Virus record (IMG/VR): IMGVR_UViG_3300031753_000008
Span: 1 to 59,946 of that record
Strand: one strand, 5' to 3'
Origin: a virus
DNA length: 59,946 bases
Positions within the stretch are counted from its first letter, which is position 1. Each line of letters starts with the position of its first letter. A model generated the notes under the pieces. It saw only the letters and a program-made list of their open reading frames with translations, was not told the DNA's origin and ran no database searches. A program made the position numbers and the translations under genes. Positions 36,664 through 43,678 of the stretch are shown piece after piece.

Positions 36664-36917
36664 AATACGTGCTTGTCGCGGCATTGGCGGCAGCACTCTC
36701 GGGCTGCAGCCCGTCGGGTGCGGTGCCCTTGCCACCGGCAGCCCCCGAACCGCCAGAGGCGAGGGCGCCCTTGCCGCCGCATCACGCTGGCCGCGCCGAA
36801 ATCAACCGCCTGGTCGATCGCCTGCTCCGGCGCCTGACCGAGATGCGCGACCAGGAGGTGCGCCACGATGCAACCGAGAGCGTTGCCGCGCCGCCGGCGC
36901 CGCCGGCGGGGCCCTGA
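36660..36917 (+). CDS. outer-membrane spanin candidate (Rz1-like lipoprotein)
   Basis: An 85-residue lipoprotein. Lipobox ALSGC places the lipidated Cys at residue 16; the mature part is Pro-rich (VPLPPAAPEPPEARAPLPPH), typical of Rz1. It overlaps the i-spanin candidate by 4 bp. Together they would bridge the periplasm and fuse the two membranes at lysis, which requires a Gram-negative host. Confidence 0.7.
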   Translation: MKYVLVAALAAALSGCSPSGAVPLPPAAPEPPEARAPLPPHHAGRAEINRLVDRLLRRLTEMRDQEVRHDATESVAAPPAPPAGP

Positions 36918-36919
36918 AA

Positions 36920-37123
36920 ATGGACAAGGTGTTGCACCTCGCCGTGATGGTGCTGATAGGGCTCGTCATCGTCGCGGTCAATTTCGAGCCCGACGTTCCG
37001 TCATGGGCAGCGCCGTGGCTCAAGGACGCGGTCAACGCCGCGATCATGCTGGCTGCGTTTTTGATGAACCCGACCGCGGTCATCGGCCGGATGATCGGGC
37101 CGCGGCCGGCCCCTACGCCGTGA
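36920..37123 (+). CDS. holin candidate, two membrane helices
   Basis: A 67-residue protein with two hydrophobic helices (LHLAVMVLIGLVIVAVNF and DAVNAAIMLAAFLMNPTAVI) separated by a short loop. Size, topology and location after the spanin genes fit a class II holin releasing the endolysin at 33102. No direct family match is claimed. Confidence 0.68.
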   Translation: MDKVLHLAVMVLIGLVIVAVNFEPDVPSWAAPWLKDAVNAAIMLAAFLMNPTAVIGRMIGPRPAPTP

Positions 37124-37127
37124 TGTC

Positions 37128-37244
37128 GTGACGACGCTCGCTTCCGACATGCGCGGCCGGACCGACCGCCACGTGATCCTTAGTGCGGCCGGCGCGCTGC
37201 TGCTCGCGGTCGTCGGCGCGGTCCTGATGCACGCCAAATTTTAA
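37128..37244 (+). CDS. small single-pass membrane protein
   Basis: A 38-residue protein from a GTG 4 bp after the holin candidate stop. Basic N-terminus and one membrane helix (VILSAAGALLLAVVGAVLMH). May be a holin regulator or pinholin-like partner; inferred from context. Confidence 0.5.
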   Translation: MTTLASDMRGRTDRHVILSAAGALLLAVVGAVLMHAKF

Positions 37245-37291
37245 CCAAGCCGAGACGGCGCCTTACCCCGGAACGAATCGAGGACGATGCA

Positions 37292-37486
37292 ATGCGCGAC
37301 GAGCCCGGCGACAGCGCCGAGATCCTCGACTTCCCCGGGCGCGAGAGCACCCGCGGCGCAAGTGCGGTGCGGCTGGCGATGGCGATCGTGGTGATTCGCG
37401 GCCTCGGCCGCGTGCTGCGCGACGGGGCCGCCCTCGCGATCCTGCTGCTCGCCGCGGTCGGGCTCGTCAGCCTCTTCGGGCGCTGA
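37292..37486 (+). CDS. small membrane protein at the end of the rightward block
   Basis: A 64-residue protein with a soluble charged N-terminus and one C-terminal membrane helix (ALAILLLAAVGLVSLF). Its stop abuts the stop of the leftward gene at 37487, so this is the convergent end of the late block. No terminator hairpin with T run is seen between them. Function unknown. Confidence 0.6.
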   Translation: MRDEPGDSAEILDFPGRESTRGASAVRLAMAIVVIRGLGRVLRDGAALAILLLAAVGLVSLFGR

Positions 37487-37888
37487 TCAGGCCGCGACGG
37501 ACTCCGCCGGCGCTGCCGCCTTCGCCGTCCTCGCGACCGGCGCCGGGATCTCCACCGCGCGGTACAGCCCGGCCTCGACGGTCACCCGCCCGGTCCTCGC
37601 CAGCCGGTTCAGGTTGGCCGCGACCAGCCCCGGCGGCCAGCCCAGCGCCTTGATCAGCGCCTCGCGCCTGATGCCGGTCGCATTGTGCCGGCGCAGCACA
37701 TCGACGATGCCGGGCTTCGCCGCCGCCGAAGCGGCCCCTGTCGTGCGCGGCACGCCGATCAGCGCCTCGGCGTCGTCGATAAGCTTCCTCGCCGCCGCGA
37801 TGTGCCCCGGCGCCTCGCCGATCGCACCCTTGGTCGCGGCCTCGAGCTTCGCCCGGCAGCCGCGCAGCAATTCGATAATTCCCGCCAT
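37487..37888 (-). CDS. winged-helix DNA-binding-like protein
   Basis: About 133 residues from an ATG at 37888. The segment IVDVLRRHNATGIRREALIK followed by ALGWPPGLVAANLNRLARTG and a beta-turn RVTVEAGLYR reads as a winged helix-turn-helix. The C-terminus is Ala/Pro-rich. It is the last gene of the leftward transcript and lies on the far side of attP from int. A longer start at 37966 is possible. Likely a regulator. Confidence 0.65.
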   Translation of the reverse strand: MAGIIELLRGCRAKLEAATKGAIGEAPGHIAAARKLIDDAEALIGVPRTTGAASAAAKPGIVDVLRRHNATGIRREALIKALGWPPGLVAANLNRLARTGRVTVEAGLYRAVEIPAPVARTAKAAAPAESVAA

Positions 37889-37962
37889 TGCCCTACTCCT
37901 GCGCCTCGCACCCCCGCGCGAGGGTTTACCATGCCGGCGCCGATCGCTCCTAGCCGATACCT

Positions 37963-38139
37963 TCAATGCGGCGGCGACGCCGCCAGGCTGGCGGCCGCGA
38001 GCGCGACGACGCGCGGGATCGGCGACCGGCCGCCCTCGAAGCGCACGATCTGGTCGCGGCTCATATCGAGCGCCTCGGCGAGCTGCGCCTGGGTCAATCC
38101 GAGGCGCTTGCGCAGCGACCGAAGCTCGTCTGGACGCAT
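37963..38139 (-). CDS. XRE-family helix-turn-helix protein
   Basis: A 58-residue protein, almost a bare HTH: LRSLRKRLGLTQAQLAEALD, then MSRDQIVRFEGGRSPIPRVV. The pattern LGLTQAQLAEAL followed by the recognition helix is diagnostic. A longer in-frame start at 38274 adds a basic low-complexity segment. It could be a transcription regulator for lysogeny or an antitoxin; no toxin-like partner is obvious. Confidence 0.78.
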   Translation of the reverse strand: MRPDELRSLRKRLGLTQAQLAEALDMSRDQIVRFEGGRSPIPRVVALAAASLAASPPH

Positions 38140-38266
38140 CGCGGGAATAACGGTAGCATCGTCCGGTCGCCGGGCTTGCTTGGCGCGGATAGAAACATTG
38201 CTACGCACGGGGATGTGCGGGTTCCGATCGCTCCCCGCTCCTGGTGAGCGGGGAGCGCGCCCGATG

Positions 38267-38671
38267 CTACCCATGGATCATGTCGTAATCAGCGCCGGGG
38301 TAGGCTGCCAGCACCTCGGCCCGCAGATCGCTCGGGCAGTTGGCAAGCGTCTGATATCCCGCCGCGGCCAAGGCGCGCTGCATCTCGGCCCCGCCCCAAA
38401 GCACGACGGCATGCTTGATTGCCGCGACCTCGCGCCCTGGGCGGCAGTCGCGATTGACCATCGCCAGGAAATCGCCGGGACGATAGGCCACATCCCATGC
38501 CGCCTCGGTTGCTGCGCCATTCCTAGCTGGTGTCGGGCGGATCAGAACAGGTAGGCCGTAGCTGCTCATCGGGTGGGCCGTCGATGCCCAACATCCGTAG
38601 GTGCCTGCGTCGGTCACGACTTGCACACGCGGCCCCAGATCGGGGTGATCGTCTGGACGTGTTGCGCTCAT
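38267..38671 (-). CDS. hypothetical protein
   Basis: A 134-residue protein preceded by a strong GAAGGGAGAG ribosome site. Mixed alpha/beta, no membrane segment (PGDFLAMVNRDCRPGREVAA, KHAVVLWGGAEMQRALAAAG). No family recognised. It belongs to the four leftward genes beyond attP. Confidence 0.65.
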   Translation of the reverse strand: MSATRPDDHPDLGPRVQVVTDAGTYGCWASTAHPMSSYGLPVLIRPTPARNGAATEAAWDVAYRPGDFLAMVNRDCRPGREVAAIKHAVVLWGGAEMQRALAAAGYQTLANCPSDLRAEVLAAYPGADYDMIHG

Positions 38672-38692
38672 CTGCGCTCTCCCTTCTGCACT

Positions 38693-39025
38693 CTACCTGT
38701 AGCTCTTTGCCGAGCCGTGGCGGTACGGGTTATAGCCTTCGCCGCCCTCGTTATAGCCGCGGTCGTATGCGCGCTCTTTCGAGACCCGCGATGCGTTCGG
38801 CCGAGCGCCCCGTGCTCCGGCCCAGCTCTTGGGAGCTGCTTGCCGGGCTGCCCGGATCGCGGCCTCTTCCGCCCGAAGTGCGGCGACTTGCCCGGCGGCC
38901 AGCGTCACGATCACGGTGGAGGTTGAGTCGACCACCGAAACCCCGTCCCGGCCGAGGTAGAGAGGGCGCCCATCGATCTTGATGTTGAGGCCGTCCTTTG
39001 TGACTTCCTGGCCGTTGATCTGCAT
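38693..39025 (-). CDS. hypothetical protein with basic Tyr/Gly-rich tail
   Basis: About 110 residues from an ATG at 39025, chosen because GGGAG lies about 6 bases upstream; an ATG at 39079 would add 18 residues. The N-terminal half is a beta-rich domain (IDGRPLYLGRDGVSVVDS), then a helix and an Arg/Gly/Tyr-rich tail (YDRGYNEGGEGYNPYRHGS). It is the first gene past attP in the leftward direction. Confidence 0.62.
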   Translation of the reverse strand: MQINGQEVTKDGLNIKIDGRPLYLGRDGVSVVDSTSTVIVTLAAGQVAALRAEEAAIRAARQAAPKSWAGARGARPNASRVSKERAYDRGYNEGGEGYNPYRHGSAKSYR

Positions 39026-39332
39026 TTCCGTGCTCCCGTCTGACACTCGTAATGTAGGATTTTGCAGCATCGTATGCAAGCAGAAAATGCGGCTTTACGC
39101 AGCTTTTTTGGGGCGGGAGCGAGGGTGGCGGGGCGGCGAACGCCTCGGCAACCGCCGTGCCGGCCCCGTGCCAGCCGGCCGCGCGCGTTCGCGTCGCGGG
39201 CGCTCACGTCGCTCGCAGACGCGGCAGCGGCGTTTCCGACTGTGCCGGGTTCTGTGCGGACGCCGGCACCCCCTTTGCCGATCCTGCCGCGCCGCTTCAT
39301 GCGAAAAACCTCAGGAAGACTGCGGCGTTGGT
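39026..39332. other. non-coding stretch beside attP
   Basis: About 300 bp without a convincing gene on either strand; reading frames here are Arg/Pro-rich shadows. It contains one of two near-identical 17-bp repeats (39241-39257) that flank attP, so it is probably an integrase arm-binding region. Confidence 0.5.
39241..39257. repeat. 17-bp repeat flanking attP, copy 1
   Basis: TGTGCCGGGTTCTGTGC; 16 of 17 bases match 39440-39456. The two copies lie on either side of the attP core in the same orientation, as expected for integrase arm-type sites. Confidence 0.5.
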
Positions 39333-39380
39333 TGGCTGGGGGACTAGGATTCGAACCTAGACTGGCGGAGTCAGAGTCCC
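39333..39380 (-). other. attP core in 3' half of a tRNA-Gln(CTG) sequence
   Basis: Read on the minus strand this is the 3' half of a tRNA: anticodon loop CTCTGAC with anticodon CTG, variable region, T-arm with GGTTCGAATCC, acceptor end CCCCCAGCCA. No 5' half exists upstream; the phage sequence there breaks the anticodon stem. It lies 6 bp past the int stop codon. Integration into a host tRNA-Gln gene would restore the tRNA with this copy. This is an attachment core rather than a tRNA gene. Confidence 0.88.
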
Positions 39381-39385
39381 GCGGC

Positions 39386-40546
39386 CTAGCACCGAAAGGG
39401 GCGGCTTTCCTTGGCTTTTGGGCCGCTATCCGCTGTCCCTGTGCCGGGTTTTGTGCCGGTGACCGCCGCCTGCAGGTGCTCATTTTCCAAAAACGCGTAA
39501 ATCTGCTCGGTCACCAGGACCGACGAATGCCCGAGCCACCGGCCGACTTTCTCCATGCTCATGCCGTGCTCTTGCAACAGCCGACAGCCGCAGGTTCGGC
39601 GCAGATCGTGCCAGGTCAGCGGCGGGATCTTGGCGCGCCTTGCGGCGCCGGCGAGGCCCTTGTTCATCGCCTTGTAGCGCTCGCCGGTGTCGCCGTTGAT
39701 CAACACATAATCCGAGCGTAGCTGCGCCGGCTTTTGTGCCAGGATCGCGCGCGTCCGGGGCAACAGCGGCACCTCGCGGGCGCGGCTGTTCTTGCTGGTG
39801 TCCTCGCTGACTTCGATCGCGTTTTTGTCGAGGCGGAGAACCGGGCCAGAAGCGGCCAATCGACCCCGGCGCAGCGTGAATTGTTCCCCCCGCCGCAACC
39901 CGGTATCGATGGCGATGGCGATCGCGTCGGCAAGGTCCTGCGATCCGTGACGATCGGCCGCCGCCGCAAGCAGCTTTGCTTCTTCCTCGATCGACAGATA
40001 CCGCCGGCGCGGCGCCGCCTCGCGCAGCCCGCGCTTCTTTGCCCGCTTGAGATAGCCCGCCACCGGGTTGAAATCGCACCATTCGAGCTCAATCGCGAAC
40101 CCAAACATGCTCGATAGACAGGCGAAGTCGCGGCGTATGCCGCCGGCCGATATTGCCTTCGGGCGCCGCTTGCCTCTCATCCCCTCGGGGATACGCACGC
40201 CCTCGCGCCTTCGCCCGGTCTCGAATTCACTGAGCTTGGCGCTGGTGATTTGGTCGAGGTAAAGGCCCTCGAAGCCATCGGTCAGCGCGTCAAGCGAGAC
40301 GGCGTAGCGTTTGGCGCTGCTTGGCTTTAGCCGGGGCAGATGCTCGTCGATAAACCGAACCCCGAGATCGTCGAAGGTGCGGCGAGGGCGCTCACCAAAG
40401 GCGACGCGGTCCAGTTCTTCGAGCCAGGACCTCAGGCGCCGGCGCGCAACTTCTTTAGCCGTTGTCTTAAGGGACCGGCGGAGATCACGGCCTTTACGCT
40501 GGACACGTCCCCACCAGACCCCGCCGCGCTGATAGAGGCCCGCCAT
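39386..40546 (-). CDS. int: tyrosine-recombinase integrase
   Basis: A 386-residue integrase (ATG at 40546; an upstream start at 40573 adds 9 residues). N-terminal arm-binding domain, core-binding SAM-like domain about 55-160, catalytic domain about 185-360 with R218 (TGLRRGE), H313 and R316 (HDLRRT), H340 (GHSS) and nucleophile Y350 (EQIYAFL). It recombines attP at 39333-39380 with attB in a host tRNA-Gln gene. Its 5' end overlaps the Xis-like gene. The C-terminal end is low complexity. Confidence 0.95.
   Translation of the reverse strand: MAGLYQRGGVWWGRVQRKGRDLRRSLKTTAKEVARRRLRSWLEELDRVAFGERPRRTFDDLGVRFIDEHLPRLKPSSAKRYAVSLDALTDGFEGLYLDQITSAKLSEFETGRRREGVRIPEGMRGKRRPKAISAGGIRRDFACLSSMFGFAIELEWCDFNPVAGYLKRAKKRGLREAAPRRRYLSIEEEAKLLAAAADRHGSQDLADAIAIAIDTGLRRGEQFTLRRGRLAASGPVLRLDKNAIEVSEDTSKNSRAREVPLLPRTRAILAQKPAQLRSDYVLINGDTGERYKAMNKGLAGAARRAKIPPLTWHDLRRTCGCRLLQEHGMSMEKVGRWLGHSSVLVTEQIYAFLENEHLQAAVTGTKPGTGTADSGPKAKESRPFRC
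39440..39456. repeat. 17-bp repeat flanking attP, copy 2
   Basis: Differs from the copy at 39241-39257 at one base. It lies in the 3' coding end of int. Confidence 0.5.
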
Positions 40547-40734
40547 TCTTTCGTCCTCTGTCCATCCCACCATCGCCAGAACAGCGCTTCGTCAAAGCGC
40601 CACGCCCCGCCTTCGCCCGCTGGCTGGTAGGCGCCCGGTATCTTGCCCGCCGCCGCCATCGCGGTAAACCAGCGGCGCGAGAGCCCCGTGGCGCGCGCCA
40701 GCGACGCGCTGCTGACGTGGCCGCGATCAGGCAT
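40432..40734 (-). CDS. excisionase-like small HTH protein
   Basis: About 100 residues from an ATG at 40734. The N-terminal part (HVSSASLARATGLSRRWFTA, then GKIPGAYQPAGEGGAWRFDE) fits the winged MerR/Xis-like fold that reads as helix-turn-helix plus wing. It lies directly upstream of int and overlaps its start by more than 110 bp, typical for Xis. It would direct excision. Confidence 0.7.
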   Translation of the reverse strand: MPDRGHVSSASLARATGLSRRWFTAMAAAGKIPGAYQPAGEGGAWRFDEALFWRWWDGQRTKEWRASISAAGSGGDVSSVKAVISAGPLRQRLKKLRAGA

Positions 40735-40915
40735 CGCCGGCCACGCGCAACCAGGCATCCCGCAGAAATTTATGCCAGGCTCTCGCCGCTGCCCTCTTTG
40801 CTCCGGCGATCGAAGCATAGGGGCGGTCCCGCAAGTAATACTGCCCGCTGACGCTCAGCATGGAGCCCGAATAGGCGCGCTGCCAACCCCGATCGACCTG
40901 CCAGCTTAGCGCCAT
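40727..40915 (-). CDS. small hypothetical protein
   Basis: About 62 residues, basic, with aromatic residues (SWQVDRGWQRAYSGS, YYLRDRPYASIAGAKRAA). Its ATG overlaps the stop of the J-domain gene and its stop overlaps the Xis-like start. No family recognised. Confidence 0.6.
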   Translation of the reverse strand: MALSWQVDRGWQRAYSGSMLSVSGQYYLRDRPYASIAGAKRAAARAWHKFLRDAWLRVAGDA

Positions 40916-41505
40916 CACCCGCGCTCCTTGCGCGCCTGATCCATCGCCTCATTGAGCCGCGCGGCGGCGCCGGGATCACCGCCGCGGTCGGGGTGCGCCT
41001 TTTCGAGCTTGGTGCGCCACACCGCCTCGATGGCGGCCAACGGCCAGTCGCGCTCGACGCCGATCACCTGCCACCACGGCGGCTCGCTGCTGGCCGGCGG
41101 CGGGAGCATCGGGCGCGCTCCTTCGACCGCCTGCTCGCGGGTGTAGGTGCCGTAGCGTTCAAAGGCCCGTAGCCCGGTTAAGGTCAGCGCAATCGCGTGC
41201 AAATTGTCCGCCCGCTCGCCATAGCTGTCGCAGGCCAGCACGCGCAAGTCGGAGCCGGCGGCGCTCCGAGGCATCGCCCACCACACCGCAACGGCGGGAT
41301 CGATCCGGCCTTGACGATAGGCCGGCGCCATCGAGATCACATGGCCGCGCGCACCCCAGCGCTGCATTTCCTCGGCTATTTCCTTGTGCGCCTTCGCCAG
41401 CGAAGTCCGAAACGGCGAGCGCTGGCGCTCGGCCGCGCGCGGCTTGCCCTCCGGCCAGCACAGCGGAAACTCGGTCACCTCGTCGAGCGAGCGATATTCG
41501 ACCAT
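40915..41505 (-). CDS. J-domain protein
   Basis: About 196 residues. The last 55 form a DnaJ-type J-domain: WWQVIGVERDWPLAAIEAVW, then KLEKAHPDRGGD with the HPD loop at 171-173, and a closing helix. The N-terminal 140 residues are a separate unknown domain. J-domains stimulate host DnaK, and phages use this in replication (lambda P/DnaJ). The start overlaps the upstream stop. A zinc-finger protein with CxxCxGxG motifs lies at 42824, as if DnaJ functions were split. Confidence 0.8.
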   Translation of the reverse strand: MVEYRSLDEVTEFPLCWPEGKPRAAERQRSPFRTSLAKAHKEIAEEMQRWGARGHVISMAPAYRQGRIDPAVAVWWAMPRSAAGSDLRVLACDSYGERADNLHAIALTLTGLRAFERYGTYTREQAVEGARPMLPPPASSEPPWWQVIGVERDWPLAAIEAVWRTKLEKAHPDRGGDPGAAARLNEAMDQARKERG

Positions 41506-41723
41506 CACCCGCCCCTCGCGCATTGCGCCAGAGTCTTGCCGCGGCCTGACACCATCCACTCGTCGACCGCCAGCATCGTCGCCAGCACGGCGCGCATTGT
41601 GGTCAGCTCGCGATCGGCCGCCTCCTGCTTCATCCGGCCGCCGGCAACCCACTTCGGATAGACGCGCTCGCGCAGCGCGATCTCGCGCTTGACGCAGGCG
41701 ATCTGGGCAGCGGAGTCGGTCAT
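41505..41723 (-). CDS. small helical protein
   Basis: A 72-residue protein (IACVKREIALRERVYPKWVAG) with predicted coiled helices. This pattern is common among small accessory genes near phage recombination genes, usually without a known function. Both ends overlap neighbours by 4 bp. Confidence 0.7.
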   Translation of the reverse strand: MTDSAAQIACVKREIALRERVYPKWVAGGRMKQEAADRELTTMRAVLATMLAVDEWMVSGRGKTLAQCARGG

Positions 41724-42088
41724 TCCGCGGCCTCGGCGATGGGCTGTCGCGGCGGCCTGCGAGCCTCGTGCAATGCCTCATCTCGAGTGCAGCCCTTGCG
41801 GCGAAGCGTTTTGTAGACCTGGAGCTGCGCCGGGGTGAGCCCGCGCAAGTCAACGTTTTTTGCGGCCAACGCCGCCTTGCGGGCGGCCGACATGCGGGCG
41901 CGCACCTCGGGATCGGCCAACGCCGCCTTGCGGGCGGCCGACATGCGGGCGCGCACCTCGGGATCGGCCAACGCCGCCTTGCTGGCGGCCGACATGCGGG
42001 CGCGCACCTCGGGATCGGCCCACGCCGCCTTGCTGGCGGCCGACATGCGGGCGCGCACCTCGGCCGAGCGCTTATAGGTCCGGCTCAC
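41720..42088 (-). CDS. NUMOD3-like repeat protein
   Basis: About 122 residues from a GTG overlapping the upstream stop. Four tandem 17-residue units, each like ADPEVRARMSAARKAAL, match the NUMOD3 DNA-binding motif normally attached to GIY-YIG or HNH homing endonucleases. No nuclease domain is present; the C-terminus (LTPAQLQVYKTLRRKGCTRD) is a helix-turn-helix-like segment. The DNA units are 51 bp and nearly identical. Likely DNA-binding; exact role unknown. Confidence 0.7.
   Translation of the reverse strand: MSRTYKRSAEVRARMSAASKAAWADPEVRARMSAASKAALADPEVRARMSAARKAALADPEVRARMSAARKAALAAKNVDLRGLTPAQLQVYKTLRRKGCTRDEALHEARRPPRQPIAEAAE
41865..42068. repeat. 51-bp tandem repeat, four copies
   Basis: Units begin at 41865, 41916, 41967 and 42018 and differ at only a few bases. 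They encode the NUMOD3-like repeats. Copy number could change by slippage or recombination. Confidence 0.92.
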
Positions 42089-42786
42089 GCCATCTCTCCC
42101 GGCAGCAGCGGCCCGAGATCGGCGCCATCGGCGAGGCCGTCGATCGCAGTCGCGAGGCGGCGGCGCTCGGCGAAGAGGCCGTGGCGGCGGGCGCGTTCCA
42201 AAATCTCGTCGCGCATGTCGAGGAAATCGGCGAGGGCCTGGCCGAGCATCTTTTGCTGCGCGTCGTCGCGGAAAGTGCGCGCCAGCACCGGAGGCATCGC
42301 CGGGTGATACGAATAGCGCACGACGAAGTCGAACTCGCCGACGAAGATCTGCCCTTGCGCCTGCGGCAGGTAGTCGGGGCCGAACCCGTCGATCAGGTAT
42401 TGCAGGTGCGTCCATGGGGCCGGGCATTTCAGCTCCAGCGCCGCGGGCTTTCCGACAATGAGCCGATCGGGCGTCGCGCCGACTCGCCCGTCGTCGGTCG
42501 TCAGAAAGCCGACCGCGGCCGTCGCGACCTCTTGCTCGAACTCGTACATGCGCAGGGCCGCGGGCTCGAGCTCCTGGCCGCGCTCCATCCACTCGATACC
42601 CTCGATCGACTCGGTGACCTGGTTGAGCAGCAATTCGGCGGCGAGCCGAAAGGCGTAGCCGCGCGCCTGCTTCGAGAGCTGCCATTTCGCCGGCGTCACG
42701 ATGCGGTGAAATTGCGAGGCGGTCGGGATGCCTAAACGAGCGCGGAGCCATGCCGCGCTTCCCTGTTCGCAATCGATGATCTTCAC
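42085..42786 (-). CDS. YqaJ/lambda-exonuclease-family recombination nuclease
   Basis: A 233-residue protein. Family signatures: GSAAWLRARLGIPTASQF at the N-terminus and the PD-(D/E)XK core VGATPDRLIV followed by ALELKCPAPWTHLQYL, where D, E and K are catalytic. It degrades one strand of dsDNA ends 5'-3' and loads the annealing protein, here ERF at 43675, for homologous recombination. Confidence 0.93.
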   Translation of the reverse strand: MKIIDCEQGSAAWLRARLGIPTASQFHRIVTPAKWQLSKQARGYAFRLAAELLLNQVTESIEGIEWMERGQELEPAALRMYEFEQEVATAAVGFLTTDDGRVGATPDRLIVGKPAALELKCPAPWTHLQYLIDGFGPDYLPQAQGQIFVGEFDFVVRYSYHPAMPPVLARTFRDDAQQKMLGQALADFLDMRDEILERARRHGLFAERRRLATAIDGLADGADLGPLLPGEMA

Positions 42787-42823
42787 GGGGGCGCCTGCGT
42801 GCAGCCGTGTAGCTGATGGTGGA

Positions 42824-43225
42824 TCATGGCGCGCCCTCCGCGACCGGCTCGTCGCCGAGCAAATGGCAGCACGAGCACAGCCACAGGGTTTTGTCGCCGC
42901 GCCGATAGCGACGGAGGCGGTGCGTGCACTGGCATTCGCCGACCCGGTGCACGACGAAGGGCAGCTCGGTTACGGAATCGTAAAGCTCCGGTATTATCGG
43001 CGGGCCCACCACGTCATCGGGACACTCGCATCGCGGCGCCTCGATCGTCTTTTCTGTCGCCGCGGGCTGCGCCTGGTCGCCTTCGCAGCAATGCGCGATC
43101 CCCGAGCCGCCGCAGTCGGGGCAGGGAAGCTGACCGCGCACCGTCGCGCATTTGCCGCTCCGCACGCGCAAACTCGTGGTCCTGGCCGATATCTGGCCGC
43201 GGCCGTGACAGCGTTCGCATCGCAT
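42824..43225 (-). CDS. CxxCxGxG zinc-finger protein (DnaJ-like)
   Basis: About 133 residues from an ATG at 43225 that overlaps the stop of the upstream gene. The N-terminus has CERCHGRG and CPDCGGSG, the DnaJ cysteine-rich type zinc motif, then CECPDD, CQCTHRLRRY and CSCCHLLG. Such proteins bind zinc and may bind peptides or nucleic acids. It sits between the recombination genes. Confidence 0.7.
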   Translation of the reverse strand: MRCERCHGRGQISARTTSLRVRSGKCATVRGQLPCPDCGGSGIAHCCEGDQAQPAATEKTIEAPRCECPDDVVGPPIIPELYDSVTELPFVVHRVGECQCTHRLRRYRRGDKTLWLCSCCHLLGDEPVAEGAP

Positions 43226-43678
43226 CACAGCCCCCATCCGCTTGACGACGAGCACCCGCCGGCGAGCGAGGCCGGGCCGGCCAGGCGCGCCGGCCCGTAG
43301 CGGCGCCGCGGCACGTCGTCGGCAAAGGGCTTGGCCGTCGCCATCTCGGCCGGCCATTCGCCGGCGGGGGCCGCGAGCCGGGGTGCTGCGTGGTTGGCGG
43401 CGACCTTGCGGCGCAGCTCGGTTATGCAGCGCTCGGCGCCGCAGGTCGGGGCGGTGCCGCGCCCAGCGCATCCGGGTAAACCCGACAGCGCGCAGGCAGG
43501 CGGCGATCGCCGCGAAGTCGTCGGGGCTCGGCCCCGTCGCCGCCAGCGCCTTCAGGGTCGCGACATCCTCGTCGCCGACGATGCCGAGCGCATATTTGAA
43601 CGGCGCGCCAAACCCGGCGCCGGGGCCGAACACCCGCAGGATGCCCGAGGTGACCTCGAGGTGGACGGGCGGGCTCAC
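43225..43678 (-). pseudogene. probably frameshifted gene
   Basis: From a GTG at 43678 (overlapping the ERF stop) one frame reads a good protein, HLEVTSGILRVFGPGAGFGA to RAVGFTRMRWARHRP, then turns into Arg-rich shadow sequence. The +1 frame then reads convincingly, TCGAERCITELRRKVAANHA to PRRRYGPARLAGP, and ends exactly at the next gene's start. That second frame has no start codon. One extra base near 43445 would explain it: sequencing error, true mutation, or programmed shift. The joined product would be about 149 residues; family unknown. Confidence 0.6.

Noticed and set aside
39333-39380. A tRNA gene
   Set aside because: Only the anticodon loop, T-arm and acceptor 3' end are present. The D-arm and 5' acceptor are missing and the anticodon stem does not close, so it is the attP core.
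39062-39721. A + strand protein containing GLGFEPRLAESE
   Set aside because: This peptide is the classic false translation of tRNA 3' ends; the frame crosses attP and runs antisense to int.
41865-42068. An origin or iteron array on the left operon
   Set aside because: The repeats keep reading frame and encode a recognisable motif; the iteron cluster with an AT-rich tract is at 52.1-52.3 kb.
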